From assembly GCF_042427745.1 (NCBI RefSeq), contig NZ_JBHMFA010000001.1: a stretch of DNA of 64,000 nt; one strand, 5' to 3'. The translations under genes were made by a program, and so were the position numbers. Positions 25,801 to 33,207 of the stretch are shown in pieces. The number at the start of each line of letters is the position of its first letter. Position 1 is the stretch's first letter. The notes under the pieces were generated by a model. That model saw nothing but the letters and a program-made list of their open reading frames with translations, did not search any database and was not told the DNA's origin. The stretch is from Algibacter miyuki (lineage in GTDB: Bacteria; Bacteroidota; Bacteroidia; Flavobacteriales; Flavobacteriaceae).

Positions 25801-26015
25801 TGACTTCATTTGCCTTTATTCTTGGTTTAATGCCATTGGTGTTAGCAAAGGGTGTTGGAGCAGAAGGAAACAATTCTATTGGTACTGGTGCTGCCGGAGG
25901 TATGCTTATAGGAACTATTTTAGGAGTCTTTGTAATTCCAATCTTATTTATATTATTCCAGTGGTTACAAGAAAAAGTTTCTAGTAAACCAGAAATACAA
26001 ACTATTGAAGAATAA
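22878..26015 (+). CDS. RND multidrug efflux pump, HAE1/AcrB type
   Basis: 1045 residues. Twelve membrane segments and two large periplasmic loops. It opens with FIERPVLSTVISIIIVVLGVIS and PIEEYPDIAPPTIKVTASY. The proton-relay Asp pair is in AIGIVVDDAIVVVEAV. The second half has GLLAKNAILIVEFALQRR and RLRPILMTSFAFILGLMPLV. Size and motifs fit hydrophobic/amphiphilic drug exporters (HAE1), not heavy-metal pumps (HME). It is the central gene of the operon, with the adaptor upstream and the outer-membrane factor starting 4 nt after its stop. Confidence 0.95.
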   Translation: MLKTFIERPVLSTVISIIIVVLGVISISSLPIEEYPDIAPPTIKVTASYAGANAETVLESVIIPIEEQINGVEGMSYITSTASNTGTAEITVYFDQEIDADIAAVNVQNRVSRASALLPQEVLQTGVITQKQETSALMFISMYSENENYDATFIQNYLKINVVPAMQRISGVGDVSLFSQQDYAMRIWLKPEKLATYGLIPSDITAALAEQNLEAAAGSLGQNNGEAFSYTLTYSGRFKNEQQYADIVIKALGDGEFLRLNDVATIELDAQSYAANAMSMGNPAVFMGIFQTKGSNAREIIENIKVTLESVKKDLPEGLDVFVPYDTSLFLNASIEKVVSTLLEAFLLVFLVVFIFLQDFRSTLIPAIAVPVSIIGTFFFLNVFGYSINLLTLFALVLAIGIVVDDAIVVVEAVHAKMDEGEKNPKKATLVAMNEISGAIISITLVMAAVFIPVTFVTGPTGVFYEQFGVTLIIAILISAVNALTLSPALCALLLKGHKDDEELKSKGPLKRFYTLFNRGFNATIERYGKSLQFLYKVKWVSPLLLILAVAGIFWASSTTPTGFVPNEDRGILFANIALPEGSSLDRTDAVSRDLYGKIKDIEGIVAVNFIKGRSLINGTGSNYAFGIIKLADWAERDDVATSVQTITGKLFGVAAGIKDANIIFFSPPSIRGFGNSAGFEVNLLDKFGGEFKDLDKANKEFSMALNSHPEIKYAQSSFSTNYPQYEMEVNVPLAKEKGVPINSIFSTLQGYIGGIYASDFSRFGKQFRVYIQALPDDRANVEDLNSMYVRTDSGEMTPITQFVKLERVYGPQSVTRFNLFNSTSITGATNEGFSTGDAIRVIEEEVAKLPNNYTVAYSGLTREEVSAGNQTLFIFALSILFVYFLLSAQYESYLLPFAVVLSLPFGVFGAYISTKFFGLENNIYFQIALIMLIGLLAKNAILIVEFALQRRRNGESIVDAAIHGAKSRLRPILMTSFAFILGLMPLVLAKGVGAEGNNSIGTGAAGGMLIGTILGVFVIPILFILFQWLQEKVSSKPEIQTIEE

Positions 26016-26019
26016 AACT

Positions 26020-27435
26020 ATGAAATCAATTATAAAACATAAAAATTTCACTAAAACCATGCTAATAGGCTTGGTTTTAGTGACCTTGCAAAGTTGCTTT
26101 GTAGCAAAAGAATACGATCGCCCAGAATTAATTGCTAACGAAGCGCTATACAGAACGGATAATTTGCCAACCGATAGTGTTTCAATGGCCGATGTATCTT
26201 GGAAAACCATTTTCACAGATTCATTTTTAAATGAATACATAGCAGAAGGTTTAGAAAACAACATGGATGTTCGTATTGCAATTCAGCAAATGGCAGCTGC
26301 TAATGCCTATGCAAAACAAGGGAAAGCAGGTTATTTTCCAACATTAAGCGTGGGGCCTAATTATACCCGTCAAGAATTTTCAGAAAACAGTCAGTTTGGT
26401 TCCATATTTAGTGGTGGTCTAGATACTTATGATGTTACAGCCAAGTTATCTTGGGAAGCTGATATTTGGGGTAAAATCCGAAGTAATAAACGTGCTACGC
26501 AAGCGGCATATTTACAAAGTGTTTCAGGGCATCAAGCGGTGAAAACACAATTAATTTCTAGTATTGCAAACACGTATTACAATTTGTTAGCTTTAGATGC
26601 TCAGTTAGAGGTAACTAAGCAAACTATTGAAACTAGAAAAAGCGGTGTAGAGACTATTAAGGCTTTAAAAGACGCAGGAAATGTAACTCAGGTTGCTGTA
26701 GATCAAAACATAGCGCAATACAACAGTGCTAGAGCTTTACAAGTCGATTTAGAAACAGCTATTTTTAAAGCTGAAAATACATTAAGTATTCTATTAGGTA
26801 GAAGTGCTCAACATTTTGAACGTAGTAGTTTAGATGCTCAAAAAATTCAACAAGATATAGCATTAGGAGTTCCTGCAACGTTGCTAAACAACCGTCCAGA
26901 TGTTATGGCGGCCGAGTACGGTTTAATTAATGCTTTTGAGTTAACCAATGTGGCAAATAGCAGTTTTTACCCATCGTTAACCCTAACAGCATCGGGAGGT
27001 TTGCAAAGTTTACAGTTAGATGATTTATTTAATACAAGTTCATTGTTCGCAACCGTAGTTGGTGGCTTAACACAACCTTTATTAAATCAAAGAAAACTTA
27101 GAACTCAAAAAGAAGTGGCTATCGCAAATCAAGAAAGCGCATTATTAAACTTTAAGAAAACGCTATTGATTGCCGGGAACGAAGTGTCTAACGCATTGTA
27201 CACTTATAAAGCTGAAACTGAAAAATTTCAATTTAGAAAAAATGAAGTTGAATCTTTAAGGCAAGCAGAAAGCCATTCCGAAGAGTTACTTAAAAACGGT
27301 TATGCCAATTACCTAGATTTATTAACAGCCAGACAAAGTGCGTTAAGTGCAGAACTTAACGTGATAGATACTAAACTACAACAGTTAGTTTCTATTGTAG
27401 ATTTATATGAAGCTCTTGGCGGTGGATGGAAATAA
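26020..27435 (+). CDS. Outer-membrane efflux channel lipoprotein (NodT/OprM family)
   Basis: 471 residues from the ATG at 26020; an in-frame TTG 15 nt upstream is less likely. The signal ends in a lipobox (LQSCFVAKEYDRPE). Two outer-membrane efflux protein repeats follow: WKTIFTDSFLNEYIAEGLENNMDVRIA and LSWEADIWGKIRS in the first half, and GVPATLLNNRPDVMAAEYGL and SFYPSLTLTASGG in the second. It completes the tripartite pump as a trimeric outer-membrane duct. The TetR-type gene starts 6 nt after its stop. Confidence 0.93.
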   Translation: MKSIIKHKNFTKTMLIGLVLVTLQSCFVAKEYDRPELIANEALYRTDNLPTDSVSMADVSWKTIFTDSFLNEYIAEGLENNMDVRIAIQQMAAANAYAKQGKAGYFPTLSVGPNYTRQEFSENSQFGSIFSGGLDTYDVTAKLSWEADIWGKIRSNKRATQAAYLQSVSGHQAVKTQLISSIANTYYNLLALDAQLEVTKQTIETRKSGVETIKALKDAGNVTQVAVDQNIAQYNSARALQVDLETAIFKAENTLSILLGRSAQHFERSSLDAQKIQQDIALGVPATLLNNRPDVMAAEYGLINAFELTNVANSSFYPSLTLTASGGLQSLQLDDLFNTSSLFATVVGGLTQPLLNQRKLRTQKEVAIANQESALLNFKKTLLIAGNEVSNALYTYKAETEKFQFRKNEVESLRQAESHSEELLKNGYANYLDLLTARQSALSAELNVIDTKLQQLVSIVDLYEALGGGWK

Positions 27436-27441
27436 AATGAA

Positions 27442-28035
27442 ATGATTACTAAAAAAGAATTGTTAAGTTGCGCTATTAGTAAGTTTACACAAATGGGAAG
27501 TAAACATGTGTCTTTAGACGAAATAGCGCAAACCTTAGGCATTTCTAAAAAAACAATTTACACGTTTTATAGCAATAAAGCCGCTTTAGTAACGGCCAGT
27601 TTGGAGCGTTTGGTGGATGATTATAAACAAGACATAAACGAGATTATTGCTAATAACGGCAACGATCCTATACTTTGTGTTATTTTAATTTATAAAAGCG
27701 GGTTTGGGTATTTAAAATACTTCAAGCCCGCTTTTCTTTTTGGGTTAGAAAAATATTATCCAAAAGCGTATAAGATATTTCAAGATTTTACCGATGAATT
27801 AGCCTTTTCTACAGTGTATAATTTACTTGTAGAAGCTCAAAAAAATGGAGATATTAATCCAGGTGTTAATCTTAAATTAGCAGTGAGAATCTATTTTTTG
27901 CGTATTGATAATGTTGCTTTCAAAGAAAATAATTTATTCGATTTATACGGAAAAGAGGTGTTGTTTAAGCACATGGTTATTTATAATTTGAAAGGACTAA
28001 CTTCAAGGACATATTCTAATTCTTATTTTGAATAG
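27442..28035 (+). CDS. TetR/AcrR family transcriptional regulator
   Basis: 197 residues. The N-terminal TetR HTH reads KKELLSCAISKFTQMGSKHVSLDEIAQTLG with recognition helix ISKKTIYTFYSNKAALV. The helical C-terminal ligand domain is divergent. It is the last gene of the efflux operon, giving the locus two regulators of different families at opposite ends. A terminator-like hairpin lies inside the coding sequence. Whether this regulator controls the operon or remote genes cannot be told. Confidence 0.85.
   Translation: MITKKELLSCAISKFTQMGSKHVSLDEIAQTLGISKKTIYTFYSNKAALVTASLERLVDDYKQDINEIIANNGNDPILCVILIYKSGFGYLKYFKPAFLFGLEKYYPKAYKIFQDFTDELAFSTVYNLLVEAQKNGDINPGVNLKLAVRIYFLRIDNVAFKENNLFDLYGKEVLFKHMVIYNLKGLTSRTYSNSYFE
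27694..27741 (+). terminator. Terminator-like hairpin inside the tetR coding sequence
   Basis: AAAAGCGGGTTTG (27694-27706) pairs with CAAGCCCGCTTTT (27723-27735) with a single G-U pair. A nested GTATT/AATAC stem lies in the loop, and CTTTTT follows. It has the shape of an intrinsic terminator but is entirely in frame within the gene (encoding YKSGFGYLKYFKPAF), so it may be coincidental or act as an attenuator. Confidence 0.35.
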
Positions 28036-28052
28036 ATTCGTATTTTTGCCAA

Positions 28053-28448
28053 ATGAAAAAAGATATCGAAATTCCAAAAGTTGAAGGCGTTTACATCGCT
28101 GTGGTTAACGAATACAACGCTATTTATAAAACCCAAGACTGGAATGCTTACATAATAAACGATAAAGATGTCGATTTAGACATGATTATTATTGTAACCA
28201 GTGGTTATAATGAAGACAAAACAACATCTGTTTTTAGAAAGAAACTAGATAGGCTTCCGAAGAAAAGTTATGCCAAGATTGAATTACTTCAAGAGGAATT
28301 ATTCGCGCTAAACAACACGTTTAAAGTCTCCTTTTTTGAAGGTAATAAAATGTTTGATAAAACGTATTTATTCAGAAAAAACACTATTAATTTAAAAGCA
28401 TTGCAAGCTATACCCTTAATGGAAGCGCGTGGTGTTTTAGTTAAATAA
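28053..28448 (+). CDS. Conserved-looking hypothetical protein
   Basis: 131 residues, cytoplasmic by appearance, with no signal or membrane segment. It opens EIPKVEGVYIAVVNEYNAIYKTQDWNAY and has an immunoglobulin-like beta pattern ending in a short helix (ALQAIPLMEARGVLVK). I do not recognise the family. It starts 17 nt after the TetR gene on the same strand and ends 45 nt before the convergent tex gene. A -7-like TATTTTTG lies in that short gap, so it may have its own promoter. Confidence 0.7.
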   Translation: MKKDIEIPKVEGVYIAVVNEYNAIYKTQDWNAYIINDKDVDLDMIIIVTSGYNEDKTTSVFRKKLDRLPKKSYAKIELLQEELFALNNTFKVSFFEGNKMFDKTYLFRKNTINLKALQAIPLMEARGVLVK

Positions 28449-28493
28449 TTTCTTTGGTTTTTGGTTGAGGTTTTATGGATGTAAATTACACGG

Positions 28494-30620
28494 TTATTTA
28501 TGTAATTTCAACTGAATACGTTTTCGTGCTACGTCCACTTCTAAAACTTTTACAATAATTTGTTGGTGCAGGCTTACGTGCTCGTTTACATCTTTCACAA
28601 AACTATCCGATAGGTTGGAAACGTGAATTAAAGCACTTTCTTTAATGCCAACATCTACAAAGCAGCCAAAATTGGTAATGTTGTTTACAATACCTGGCAA
28701 TAATTGGCCTTCGTGTAAATCGGTTATGGTTTTAATATTTTGGTTGAAAGCAAATACTTTGGCTTGCTCACGAATGTCTAAACCTGGTTTTTCAAGTTCT
28801 TTTACAATATCTTCGAGCGTTAGTAAACCAACAGTTTCGGAGCAATATTTTTTTAAATTTATTTTCTGAAGCGCTTCTTTGTTATTAATTAAATCGGTTA
28901 CCGATGTTTTAGCATCTTTTGCCATTTGGGTAACAATAGTATAACTTTCCGGGTGCACAGCCGAATCATCTAACGGGTTTTTAGCATCTTTTATTCTTAA
29001 AAAAGCAGCGCCTTGTTCAAAGGCTTTTCCGCCTAAACGCGGTACTTTTTTAATATCATTTCTCGATTTAAAGACACCATTTTCATTTCGATAATTAAAA
29101 ATATTTTCGGCAAGTTTAGGTCCAATACCTGATACATAACTCAGTAAACTTTTACTGGCGGTATTTATGTTTACACCAACGGCATTCACGCAATTTTCCA
29201 CAACAACATCTAACTGTTTTTGCAGTTTGGTTTGGTCTACATCGTGTTGGTATTGCCCAACTCCAATAGATTTGGCATCAATTTTAACCAATTCGGCCAA
29301 CGGATCTTGCAGGCGTCTCCCTATAGAAACCGAACCTCTTACCGTTACGTCATAATCAGGAAATTCTTCACGAGCAATTTTAGACGCCGAATAAATACTG
29401 GCACCAGCCTCACTAACCACAAAAACTTGCACATCGTTTTTAAAGTGGACTTTTCTAATCAAAGCTTCGGTTTCGCGCGATGCCGTGCCGTTGCCAATAG
29501 CAATAGCTTCAATTTTATAAGCATCGCAAAGCGAACTTATTTTTTTCATAGCGCCAATACTATCGCTTTTTGGTGGATGCGGATAGATGGTTTCGTTATA
29601 TTTTAATTGGCCCTGAGCGTCTAAACAAACCACTTTGCAACCCGATCGAAATCCTGGGTCAATGGCTAAAATGCGTTTTTCACCAAGTGGTGATCCTAGT
29701 AGTAGTTGTTTTAAGTTTTTGGCAAATACGGTTATGGCAGCTTCGTCTGCTGTGTCTTTCGAAATTTGTAAAGCTTCATTGCTTAGCGATGGTAGTAATA
29801 AACGTTTGTAAGCGTCTTTTATGGCAATGGTTATTTCTTCCGCGCAAGCGTTATTACTTTTTATAATACGGCGTTCTATATTATCTAATGCGCGATCGTT
29901 ATCAATGGCGATTTTTACTCGGATAAAACCTTCTTTTTCGGCGCGTAAAATGGCAAGTAACCGGTGTGAAGGAATGCGCGATAAGTTTTCTTCCCAATCG
30001 AAATAATCTCGAAATTTCTGAGCGTTTTCATCATCCGATTTTGTTTTTATCACTTTCGTGGAAATCATTGCGAAACGCTCTAGTTGACGGCGAATGTTAT
30101 TTCTAATATCGGTACGTTCGTTAATCCATTCGGCAATAATATGGCGAGCGCCTTCCAGAGCATCTTCCACGGAAGTGATATCGTTTTTCACGTATTTATA
30201 TGCGATAGATTCCACATCGTTGGCATTCTGGCTCATTATTATTTTAGCCAAAGGTTCTAGTCCGCTTTGTCTAGCCTTTTCGGCTTTGGTTTTTCTGCTT
30301 TTTTTATAAGGCAGATATAAATCTTCAAGCGTTGTTAAATCTAGAGTGTTGATGATTTTTTGTTCCAATTCCGAAGTTAAAACACCTTGTTCTTCTAAGG
30401 CTTTCAGAATTGCTTTTTTTCGTTTTTCTAAAGCTTCAAATAGATCTTTAAATTTTACAATGTCGCCTATTTGTACTTCGTCTAAATTTCCGGTGCGTTC
30501 CTTTCTGTATCTCGATATGAAAGGAATGGTGCAATCTTCATTTAATAATTCTACCGTGTTTTTTACAGATTGTTCTGGTAAATTGGTGTTTGAAATAATA
30601 TAGGAAACGAGCGATTTCAT
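28494..30620 (-). CDS. tex: Tex family RNA-binding transcription accessory protein
   Basis: 708 residues, normal for Tex. Order: N-terminal helical domain (LNEDCTIPFISRYRKERTGNLDEVQ), a YqgF/RNase H-like domain (RILAIDPGFRSGCKVVCLDAQG), helix-hairpin-helix (SYVSGIGPKLAENIFNYRNENG and RLGGKAFEQGAAFLRI), then a C-terminal S1 domain (GQLLPGIVNNITNFGCFVDVGIKESALIHVSNL). Tex binds nucleic acid through S1 and is linked to transcription and stress tolerance. It stands alone on the minus strand. Confidence 0.96.
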   Translation of the reverse strand: MKSLVSYIISNTNLPEQSVKNTVELLNEDCTIPFISRYRKERTGNLDEVQIGDIVKFKDLFEALEKRKKAILKALEEQGVLTSELEQKIINTLDLTTLEDLYLPYKKSRKTKAEKARQSGLEPLAKIIMSQNANDVESIAYKYVKNDITSVEDALEGARHIIAEWINERTDIRNNIRRQLERFAMISTKVIKTKSDDENAQKFRDYFDWEENLSRIPSHRLLAILRAEKEGFIRVKIAIDNDRALDNIERRIIKSNNACAEEITIAIKDAYKRLLLPSLSNEALQISKDTADEAAITVFAKNLKQLLLGSPLGEKRILAIDPGFRSGCKVVCLDAQGQLKYNETIYPHPPKSDSIGAMKKISSLCDAYKIEAIAIGNGTASRETEALIRKVHFKNDVQVFVVSEAGASIYSASKIAREEFPDYDVTVRGSVSIGRRLQDPLAELVKIDAKSIGVGQYQHDVDQTKLQKQLDVVVENCVNAVGVNINTASKSLLSYVSGIGPKLAENIFNYRNENGVFKSRNDIKKVPRLGGKAFEQGAAFLRIKDAKNPLDDSAVHPESYTIVTQMAKDAKTSVTDLINNKEALQKINLKKYCSETVGLLTLEDIVKELEKPGLDIREQAKVFAFNQNIKTITDLHEGQLLPGIVNNITNFGCFVDVGIKESALIHVSNLSDSFVKDVNEHVSLHQQIIVKVLEVDVARKRIQLKLHK

Positions 30621-30720
30621 AGGCTTAAAAATATATTGAAGCGAAAGTAATAAAGTTCTGTAAAAATGGCGTGCATCTACCGAAGCTTTTCTTCTAATAT
30701 AAGCTCGTTTTTAGTGCATA

Positions 30721-30750
30721 AAAAAGGCTACCCGTATTGTGGGCAGCCTT
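30721..30750 (-). terminator. Terminator after the cupredoxin-like gene
   Basis: On the minus strand AAGGCT and CCC pair with GGG and AGCCTT across a short loop (30724-30750, one internal mismatch), followed by a T tract at 30725-30721. Confidence 0.75.
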
Positions 30751-30777
30751 AATAATTAAAAAAACACTGAAAATGTA

Positions 30778-31152
30778 TTACTCAACAGTAAGTGTGTACT
30801 GTGGGGTTTTGTTTAGCGGGCAAAAATAAGTGTATTCGCCTTTTGCTAATTTGGTAACGTTACTTTTTTCGGTTTGACCTTCGCCAACAACTTTTGTAAC
30901 ATAGGCCGTTTTAATATGGTTTTCTGGGTTTGATGCATCTTTTCCTTTTTCAATTAATACAAAACCAACGTCTACTCCAGAATGGTTATTTGCGATTTCA
31001 AAAATGTACGAACCTTCGCTTATGGTAACGTGTTTTTGTGTAAAATCACCTTTTGTTTGTTCTAAAGAAACGGTTTTTACGGCTTGATCTTGGGCGTTAG
31101 AATTTAAAGAGAATGCTAAGGCTAATACTAAAATTGCAATTACTTTTTTCAT
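30778..31152 (-). CDS. Secreted cupredoxin-like protein lacking a full type 1 copper site
   Basis: 124 residues with a signal peptide (MKKVIAILVLALAFSLNSNA). The beta-sandwich pattern and the YTYFCPLN motif near the C-terminus resemble plastocyanin-like cupredoxins. His57 and Cys111 could be ligands, but the expected His and Met after the Cys are absent (CPLNKTPQYTLTVE). A normal blue-copper site is therefore doubtful. It follows the AhpD-like gene by 70 nt on the same strand and probably shares its transcript. A periplasmic redox or metal-binding role is inferred. Confidence 0.7.
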   Translation of the reverse strand: MKKVIAILVLALAFSLNSNAQDQAVKTVSLEQTKGDFTQKHVTISEGSYIFEIANNHSGVDVGFVLIEKGKDASNPENHIKTAYVTKVVGEGQTEKSNVTKLAKGEYTYFCPLNKTPQYTLTVE

Positions 31153-31222
31153 TTTAAAATTGTTTTTACTTCACTTTCGTGAAAAATTGATATTAATTAT
31201 GGTTTTAAATAAGGTGTTGAAA

Positions 31223-31774
31223 TTATGCTACTACTGTTGTTGGTAATGGTTGTGCTACTGGAAAATCTACAGGAACTTGCGTAGTACTGTGTACGTAATT
31301 TGAGATGGTTTTATCGCCAACTAAAGCAATGGTATCTATTAAGTTTCCTTTGGTGTAACCTGCGTTAAAGTAGTTTTCTAATACATCAGCATTGGTTTTT
31401 CCACGATTTTCGGTAATGTTTTTAGCTAATTTTGCTAAAGCATCTAATTTGTTGTTTATAGTAGAAAAACCGCCTCTTAATTCTAAGATTTGTTCATCTG
31501 TAAAACCATTCATTTTTCCAATGGCTGTGTGGGCAGATAAACAGTAAATACAGTTGTTTACTTCGCTAACGGCTAAGTTTACTACTTCTTTTTCTTTTGC
31601 TGATAAAGATGTTTTTGCATTGGCAAAGTTTAAGTAGTTTTCTAAAGCGGTATCACTATGTGCGTAAGTGGCGTATAAATTGGGTACAAAACCTACTGCT
31701 TTTTCTAAGTTATCGAAAATGGCTTGGTTGTTTTCGCTTACTTCTGCTCTTGATAATATGTTAAATGTGCTCAT
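31223..31774 (-). CDS. AhpD-like / carboxymuconolactone decarboxylase family protein
   Basis: 183 residues. The redox motif NNCIYCLSAHTAIG (Cys75, Cys78, His82) is that of AhpD-type alkylhydroperoxidases within the CMD family. A helical bundle surrounds it. By family knowledge it reduces peroxides or acts as a thiol redox partner, using a lipoylated donor in the AhpD case. A -7-like CACCTTTG (31828-31821, minus strand) lies upstream, with a 16-bp site 43 nt further up that also occurs before the 51-residue ORF. Control by the AraC regulator at 32153 is therefore likely. Confidence 0.88.
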   Translation of the reverse strand: MSTFNILSRAEVSENNQAIFDNLEKAVGFVPNLYATYAHSDTALENYLNFANAKTSLSAKEKEVVNLAVSEVNNCIYCLSAHTAIGKMNGFTDEQILELRGGFSTINNKLDALAKLAKNITENRGKTNADVLENYFNAGYTKGNLIDTIALVGDKTISNYVHSTTQVPVDFPVAQPLPTTVVA

Positions 31775-31820
31775 AATTTTTAAATTTTATTGCTGTTATA
31801 TTTTATTAAATGTCTTGGTA

Positions 31821-31828
31821 CAAAGGTG
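31821..31828 (-). promoter_or_regulatory. -7-like element of the AhpD-like gene
   Basis: Minus-strand CACCTTTG matches six of eight positions of TAnnTTTG (T missing at position 1). The weak match fits a promoter that needs an activator. Confidence 0.5.
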
Positions 31829-31871
31829 CGACGCTTTTAAAAGTTACACCATGTAGGTTTTTCCTTTTTAG

Positions 31872-31887
31872 TTGTCAATTTTTCCCT
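31872..31887 (-). promoter_or_regulatory. Candidate AraC-type binding site 1
   Basis: AGGGAAAAATTGACAA on the minus strand. It is identical over 16 bp to the site at 32139-32154 and lies exactly 43 nt upstream of the -7-like box of the AhpD-like gene. Confidence 0.65.
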
Positions 31888-31905
31888 TGGTGTGTTTTTG
31901 GGTTT

Positions 31906-32061
31906 TTAAAGTGAGATATACGGTTTCTCGGCATCGCAATAAAAATCGTGTAGACTGTTTTGCTCGCAATGTGTTTTTGGGCTAATCGTATTTAATACAG
32001 GTTTTCTGTTTCCTCTGAATATTTCAATTAAGTTGAAAATGGATATGTTTTTTGTGTTCAT
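31906..32061 (-). CDS. Small ORF, 51 residues, between AraC and AhpD genes
   Basis: ATG at 32061, TAA at 31908-31906. The peptide opens MNTKNISIFNLIEIF and ends HDFYCDAEKPYISL, with two cysteines. There is no signal peptide. A -7-like box (CATCTTTG, 32095-32088) sits 27 nt upstream, and 43 nt above that lies the same 16-bp site as before the AhpD-like gene. The shared promoter design is the best evidence that this is a real, regulated gene. I do not recognise the family; a small regulatory or modified peptide is possible. Confidence 0.6.
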   Translation of the reverse strand: MNTKNISIFNLIEIFRGNRKPVLNTISPKTHCEQNSLHDFYCDAEKPYISL

Positions 32062-32087
32062 AACTTTGATGTTTTAATTGTACACTG

Positions 32088-32095
32088 CAAAGATG
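32088..32095 (-). promoter_or_regulatory. -7-like element of the 51-residue ORF
   Basis: Minus-strand CATCTTTG shares the same deviation from TAnnTTTG (C at position 1) as the AhpD-like promoter, and the same distance from the 16-bp site. Confidence 0.5.
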
Positions 32096-32138
32096 AAACA
32101 TAAGGAAGGGCAATAACATATCTAGAATACCCGAAAGA

Positions 32139-32154
32139 TTGTCAATTTTTCCCT
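32139..32154 (-). promoter_or_regulatory. Candidate AraC-type binding site 2
   Basis: Second copy of AGGGAAAAATTGACAA, overlapping the stop codon of the AraC gene. It lies exactly 43 nt upstream of the -7-like box of the 51-residue ORF. Confidence 0.65.
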
Positions 32155-32995
32155 AAACGGAAGTTTTGAGTTGTTTTTTGAAGTCTGAAGGTGAAAACGT
32201 GGTGTGTTTTTTGAATAATCGACTTAAATGTGAGGCATCTTCAAAGCCTACTTCATAAGCAATTTCTTTAGCTGTTTTATCGGTGTAGATTAATAAACGT
32301 TTTGCTTCTAAAATAATGCGTTCGTGAATAATTTGTAACGGACTCGTTTTAAGTTTGGCAAACGTGTTCGATAATGTTTTTGGAGATTTAAAAAGTTTAT
32401 CGGCATAATAAGCTACACTATGCTCGGTTTTAAAATGCGTTTCTACCAATATATTGTATTCTCGTAATAATTCAATTTTTGTGTTTTTGGTGCTTTCAAC
32501 AAAACCTTCTTTTGCTTTTAACAATCGGGTACTTATTATAATAAAGCGGGACATAAGCATTCTTAGCATTTCGGCTTGTATGGTGTCTTTGGTTTCAAAT
32601 TCATCCTTAAAAACTTCATCTAAAATAGAGAACTTCCGTTCTTCATCGGCGTTAAGCCCAATAAGCGGCACATGCACATTTCCGAAGAATAATAAACCGG
32701 CACAACTAACTTCCTTATCATGATCTTTAATACAATAGAATTCTTGATTAAATTGGTAAACTACTAAGTTTTCGCCTTTAATAAATTGAACATATTGTAC
32801 AGGCGTTAACACCAGTAAGCTACTAGGTTCAATGGTGTACGGAATGCTATCTACAACAATTTCAGCTTTCGTTTTGTGCGTTCTAATAAAGGTATATAAA
32901 CCGGCTTGCATAGAGTTTTTGTATGGCTCTAAAAGCGATTCGTTGCCTATTTTTAAAATAGCATTAGTCGAAAACTCTGTAAATGTTTGCTGCAT
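32153..32995 (-). CDS. AraC family transcriptional regulator (AhpD locus)
   Basis: 280 residues. The C-terminal AraC domain has a first HTH around HSVAYYADKLFKSPKTLSNTFAKL and a second around AKEIAYEVGFEDASHLSRLFKKHTTFSPSDFKK. The N-terminal ~180 residues form a cupin-like sensing domain (FIRTHKTKAEIVVDSI, SLLVLTPVQYVQFIKGENLVVYQF), as in many Bacteroidota AraC proteins. It lies upstream of a 51-residue ORF, an AhpD-like gene and a cupredoxin-like gene on the same strand. A 16-bp repeated site with fixed spacing to two promoters suggests it activates them. The effector is unknown; redox or metal stress is a guess from the neighbours. Confidence 0.88.
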   Translation of the reverse strand: MQQTFTEFSTNAILKIGNESLLEPYKNSMQAGLYTFIRTHKTKAEIVVDSIPYTIEPSSLLVLTPVQYVQFIKGENLVVYQFNQEFYCIKDHDKEVSCAGLLFFGNVHVPLIGLNADEERKFSILDEVFKDEFETKDTIQAEMLRMLMSRFIIISTRLLKAKEGFVESTKNTKIELLREYNILVETHFKTEHSVAYYADKLFKSPKTLSNTFAKLKTSPLQIIHERIILEAKRLLIYTDKTAKEIAYEVGFEDASHLSRLFKKHTTFSPSDFKKQLKTSV

Positions 32996-33207
32996 GTGGG
33001 GTTAGTCTTATCGATTAAGAAAACATTACATTTTTTGTAATGTAGCGCTGTGTGTAACACTAAATATATTAAAAACAACCAATTTATACTGCAAAAGGAA
33101 CGAAATGCTATAGATTGCAGGCCTTTTAGTAGGTAATAGGCTTTCGGTTGCAGAATTGGAGATTAAGTTTCATATCTTCGTATGCGATATTAAATACTCC
33201 AAAATTC

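Noticed and set aside
6094..32061. Possible kinship of the 54- and 51-residue ORFs through a Cys-Asp...Glu...Pro pattern
   Set aside because: The motifs do not align in spacing (CDYTETRP against CDAEKP) and the rest is unrelated; chance resemblance is likely.
33148..33207. Upstream ATG start for rsmA
   Set aside because: The added residues are not typical of the family and a promoter-like TATCTTCG lies downstream of that ATG.
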